Part shown: in pieces, positions 61,165 to 64,000 of the stretch
Layout of the letters: each line of letters starts with the position of its first letter
How positions within the stretch are numbered: position 1 is the first letter of the stretch
Source of the DNA: Adhaeribacter rhizoryzae
GTDB taxonomy: Bacteria > Bacteroidota > Bacteroidia > Cytophagales > Hymenobacteraceae
Assembly: GCF_008629685.1 (NCBI RefSeq)
Contig: NZ_VWSF01000023.1
Location: 1 to 64,000 of the forward strand
Length of the DNA: 64,000 bases
Direction: 5' to 3'
The notes under the pieces: model-generated
The model's database searches: none
What the model was told of the DNA's origin: nothing
Seen by the model: only the letters and a program-made list of their open reading frames with translations
Made by a program: the position numbers and the translations under genes

Positions 61165-62682
61165 ATGGTTAAACACGATAATTCTTTTGAAGAATATCCG
61201 GATGTGGTTTTAATAGGAGCGGGTATCATGAGTGCTACGCTTGGTATGTTATTAAAAGAATTGCAGCCAGATATTACCATTGAAATTTTTGAGCGTTTGG
61301 ATGTGGCTGCGGCCGAAAGTTCAGATGCCTGGAATAATGCCGGCACCGGCCACTCGGCTTTTTGTGAGTTAAATTACACACCCGAAAAAGCCGACGGTAC
61401 CATTGATACTTCCAAAGCAGTTAAAATTGCCGAGTCGTTTGAAGAATCGCGGCAATTTTGGGCTTACCTCATTCAGCAAAATCTCATAAAATTACCCGAA
61501 ACTTTTATCCGGAGTATTCCGCACATGAGTTTTGTATGGGGCGAGGATAATGTACGCTATTTAAAAAACCGGCACAAAGCGCTTACCCAATGCCACTTGT
61601 TTAAAGGCATGCAATATTCTGAAACCCCGGAACAACTGGAGCAATGGATACCCTTGGTAATGGAAGGCCGCAACCACTCGGAAAAAGTAGCGGCAACCCG
61701 CATGGAAATTGGCACCGATGTTAACTTTGGTGCGCTTACCCGTTGTATGTTTAATAACCTGCAGGAATCTAGCGGGGTACATTTACACTTTGGGCAAGAA
61801 GTACGTAAGCTTAGAAAGCGGGAAGATGGCTTGTGGCACCTGAAAATAAAAGAGCTGGCTACCGGCGAAAAGCGCAAAATAAAAGCCAAGTTTGTGTTTA
61901 TAGGTGCCGGTGGTGGTTCTTTGCCTTTGTTGCTGAAATCCGATATTCCGGAAGGAAAAGGCTTTGGTGGTTTCCCGGTAAGTGGCCAGTGGCTGGTTTG
62001 TACCAATCCTGAAGTTATTGAGCGGCACCAGGCCAAAGTTTACGGCAAAGCCTCCGTAGGTTCGCCGCCTATGTCGGTTCCGCACTTAGACACCCGGATT
62101 ATTAACGGCAAAAAAGCGCTGCTTTTTGGGCCTTACGCCGGCTTTTCTACTAAATTCTTAAAGAGCGGTTCTTTTATGGATTTACCTTTATCCATTAAAG
62201 CCAATAACCTGCGGCCCATGCTCATTGCAGGTATCAAAAATATTCCGCTTACACGTTACCTGATAAACGAAGTACGGCAATCGGCCACCGACCGGTTGGC
62301 CTCGTTGCGGGCGTTTGTACCCCAAGCCCGGATGGAAGATTGGAAACTGGAAGTGGCTGGCCAGCGGGTGCAGGTAATTAAAAAACACCCCACCGAAGGT
62401 GGCATTCTGGAATTTGGTACCGAAGTTGTAAGTGCGGCCGATGGTTCTATTGCAGCCTTATTAGGCGCTTCGCCGGGGGCATCCACGGCTGTTTCTATTA
62501 TGATTAGCCTGCTGGAACGTTGCTTTAACGACCAGTTTAATTCTCCAGCCTGGCAAGCCAAATTAAAGCAAATGATTCCGTCTTATGGTAAATCGCTGGC
62601 CAAAGATCCGCAGTTATTAGAAGAAGTAAGAACCATGACGAGTGAGGTGCTGGGCCTTACCGAAGTAGAGAAAGTTAAATAA
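61165..62682 (+). CDS. mqo: malate:quinone oxidoreductase
   Basis: 505 residues, normal Mqo length. FAD-binding start [20 protein letters not shown], then the family signature [43 protein letters not shown] and the C-terminal [20 protein letters not shown]. Mqo is a peripheral membrane flavoprotein that oxidises malate to oxaloacetate and passes electrons to the quinone pool, so it feeds the respiratory chain whose cbb3 oxidase is encoded at 16488-20188. Single gene with its own -7 element. Confidence 0.96.
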   Translation: MVKHDNSFEEYPDVVLIGAGIMSATLGMLLKELQPDITIEIFERLDVAAAESSDAWNNAGTGHSAFCELNYTPEKADGTIDTSKAVKIAESFEESRQFWAYLIQQNLIKLPETFIRSIPHMSFVWGEDNVRYLKNRHKALTQCHLFKGMQYSETPEQLEQWIPLVMEGRNHSEKVAATRMEIGTDVNFGALTRCMFNNLQESSGVHLHFGQEVRKLRKREDGLWHLKIKELATGEKRKIKAKFVFIGAGGGSLPLLLKSDIPEGKGFGGFPVSGQWLVCTNPEVIERHQAKVYGKASVGSPPMSVPHLDTRIINGKKALLFGPYAGFSTKFLKSGSFMDLPLSIKANNLRPMLIAGIKNIPLTRYLINEVRQSATDRLASLRAFVPQARMEDWKLEVAGQRVQVIKKHPTEGGILEFGTEVVSAADGSIAALLGASPGASTAVSIMISLLERCFNDQFNSPAWQAKLKQMIPSYGKSLAKDPQLLEEVRTMTSEVLGLTEVEKVK

Positions 62683-62710
62683 ATTAAGCAGTAAAGTTGA
62701 ATAAATAATA

Positions 62711-62757
62711 GCCCCGGAATAGCGATAATAAGTTTTATCTCTTTCCAGGGCTTTTTT
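62711..62757 (+). terminator. terminator after mqo
   Basis: GCCCCGGAA pairs with TTCCAGGGC (one mismatch), followed by a T-run. It lies 28 bp after the mqo stop. Confidence 0.65.
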
Positions 62758-62819
62758 ATTGTCTTATTATGCCAATGCTCTTAACGGAATTCCATAAATA
62801 ACCTGTTTCTGGTTAACTT

Positions 62820-63240
62820 TTGAAAGATTCCATCTTTCAATGCTTTGGTGCTAACTATCTTCAGAAGCCTAAGTTTGCTCCCGGCCGCAGGGCCCCGTTT
62901 GGTCATTCGGGCTGCTCATCTTTCCTTTCCTCGTACCTCGGAATGCTGCGCACCGGAAATCTGAAAGGCCCTCATCGCCCAAACTGCTGTAGTTTGCTCC
63001 GTAGCATCAGCTACTCCTTAAAATAAATCTTTGTTATGCGTAGAGTTAGCGTAGCGCTCTACGCATTTTTAGGAAAGCCAATCTTGGATTGGCGTATCAA
63101 ATAATACATTAATAAAAACACTTATGCGCTTAATCGCAGCACCATCTTGGATAATGGAATGGCCTATTCCCCTCCTTGGAGGCAGTAGGGGTGGGTTTAG
63201 GCTTTTAATATTATTCCATGCTCCTTAATGCGCCATAATG
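62820..63240. repeat. repeat-rich intergenic block with GC-rich core and hairpins
   Basis: 62862-63025 is clearly more G/C-rich than its surroundings but shows no credible gene. Hairpins follow: TGCGTAGAG/CTCTACGCA (63037-63045, 63057-63065, then T5), and GCCAATC-TT-GGATTGGC (63077-63093). CCCCTCCTTGGAGGCAGTAGG (within 63169-63192) with AGGGGTGGG belongs to a palindrome type common in Bacteroidota intergenic DNA. The whole block looks like stacked dispersed repeats. Confidence 0.55.
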
Positions 63241-63281
63241 AATTAATATTATATTGCTTTATGCTACAGGTTAGGTCAATA

Positions 63282-63605
63282 TTATTGCCATAACGCCTGC
63301 GTATGCAATTCAAAAGCTACCAATTTACTCCAGGCTACCCGCACCGCTTTATGTTGACTGCGAACTGTTAAAATAAATATATCCGGGTCGCTAAAGTTTA
63401 AAAGAAAATCGCCGTGCCGGCCTTCAACAAAAAAAGTGCCTTCAAAAATAAACCTAATCGGCATGCCTTTAGCCGGTGTAAAAACTTCGCAATCTTTGCC
63501 GGAGGGCTGCAAAAATGGTTTTAAAAAGGGCAATAATTTACTTTTCCAGGTATCTCTATCCATGCTCAATTGGTATAAACCAGTACATCCTAATTTATTT
63601 GCCAT
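63282..63605 (-). CDS. hypothetical protein, 107 residues
   Basis: Not recognised. Sheet-type pattern without signal peptide: FTPAKGMPIRFIFEGTFFVE, DFLLNFSDPDIFILTVRSQH, VRVAWSKLVAFELHTQ. Codon use is ordinary. The gap to the next gene (63606-63794) shows nothing notable. Confidence 0.6.
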   Translation of the reverse strand: MANKLGCTGLYQLSMDRDTWKSKLLPFLKPFLQPSGKDCEVFTPAKGMPIRFIFEGTFFVEGRHGDFLLNFSDPDIFILTVRSQHKAVRVAWSKLVAFELHTQALWQ

Positions 63606-63794
63606 TTGGATTATTTTAGGATTGTATCTGTAGCCTTCTTACGGGATTAAACAAGAAAAGGCAAGCCCAAAATAATTTTTTTACAGAGGCAGCATATTGA
63701 ATAAAGCTTTACAGCAAGGGTTGATTGCAATATATAGGTTAGAGCTTGTTTAAGAACCTTCAGAATAAAATAAGAATAAGGCGCTTCTGCCGGA

Positions 63795-64000
63795 TTAAAC
63801 TTTCTCCGGTATATTGTCTGCGCGTTTAATCAGGCTATTCAGGTGCGCATCCAGGTTTACTTTGGCCGATTCGGCTTTTAAGCCCTGCAATATTTCCTGA
63901 CCAGCTTCTTCGTGGCTTAGTTTATTTAAATATTGGGTAATCAGGTGCAGGGCCTGAAAGTCTTTTTCTTGCCACTGCGGTTGCTGGTATATTTTTTCTT
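63795..64000 (-). CDS. C-terminal part of an unidentified protein (partial)
   Basis: The stop codon is at 63795-63797 and the frame is open to the window edge (67 residues visible). The sequence is helical and Gln/Lys/Leu-rich (FQALHLITQYLNKLSHEEAG, VNLDAHLNSLIKRADNIPEK). It looks like a genuine coding end, but no family is recognisable. The start lies beyond the window. Confidence 0.6.
   Translation of the reverse strand, partial: EKIYQQPQWQEKDFQALHLITQYLNKLSHEEAGQEILQGLKAESAKVNLDAHLNSLIKRADNIPEKV

Noticed and set aside
62820-63026. Forward 68-codon frame in the GC-rich patch
   Set aside because: Composition (Cys, Ser, Pro, Gly, Arg) is not that of the neighbouring genes and it lies in a repeat block; treated as a repeat, not a gene.
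1-64000. tRNA, rRNA, CRISPR array, intact insertion sequence or prophage
   Set aside because: I looked for T-loop consensus, spaced direct repeats, transposase motifs and phage genes and saw none. A tRNA or covariance scan could still find something missed by eye.

Overview
This window looks like the chromosome of a Bacteroidota bacterium of the order Cytophagales, probably close to Hymenobacteraceae. The evidence is the family content (fused CcoNO oxidase subunit, DUF6702/HupE/M1 cluster, Bacteroidota-type FtsX permease, tandem universal stress proteins), the many Gln-Gln/Ala-Gln signal peptide ends, and Bacteroidota-style -7 promoter elements (TAnnTTTG) in front of several genes. The family-level placement is inference. 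I saw no rRNA, tRNA, CRISPR array, prophage or intact insertion sequence.

Layout. 1-12 kb: a short lipoprotein/cation-efflux operon, a cupin, a secreted GH26 mannanase, a MaoC hydratase, an MDR oxidoreductase, a phosphatase, beta-carbonic anhydrase, a universal stress protein (USP) and a methyltransferase. Three otherwise intact reading frames here are each broken by one in-frame stop (506-508, 5915-5917, 11461-11463). 12-16 kb: GNAT, acetyl xylan esterase, DinB, and an AT-rich 570-codon gene with an Mrr-like nuclease signature (candidate defence gene). 16-27 kb: the respiratory core, with cbb3 oxidase operon ccoNO-ccoQ-ccoP, then ccoG-ccoH-UreH-like exporter and a third USP. 27-38 kb: DUF6702, HupE and M1 peptidase, another USP, a GH5-like hydrolase, and a RidA/D-threonine-aldolase/M19/M20 operon for D-amino acid or peptide turnover. 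39-49 kb: a secreted NucA-type nuclease next to a NuiA-type inhibitor, an FAD oxidoreductase with a Pyr4-like membrane protein, a histidine kinase/VOC/response regulator/cyclase signalling run, a GH28 pectinase and a 3-hydroxyisobutyrate-dehydrogenase-like gene. 49-64 kb: AT-rich and gene-poor, with anmK, small unknown proteins, a GH63-like glucosidase, an ABC permease and mqo.

Main non-genic signals. (1) Three promoters (ccoNO, ccoG and the USP at 26133) carry the same architecture: a 14-bp Crp/Fnr-type dyad, a second dyad exactly 22 bp downstream, and a -7-like octamer starting exactly 23 bp after the end of the second dyad. This puts the proximal site near -41.5, the class II activator position, and suggests one oxygen-responsive regulon. 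(2) A family of intergenic palindromes shares the loop TTGGCTACCTGCT while the stems differ but stay self-complementary. One copy is split by about 310 bp carrying a decayed GIY-YIG nuclease gene, which suggests (does not prove) that such nucleases once moved these palindromes. (3) Mutually exclusive hairpins lie directly after the ABC permease gene.

Limits: everything was read by eye. Family names rest on recognisable motifs, not on searches; small and unknown proteins are flagged as such.
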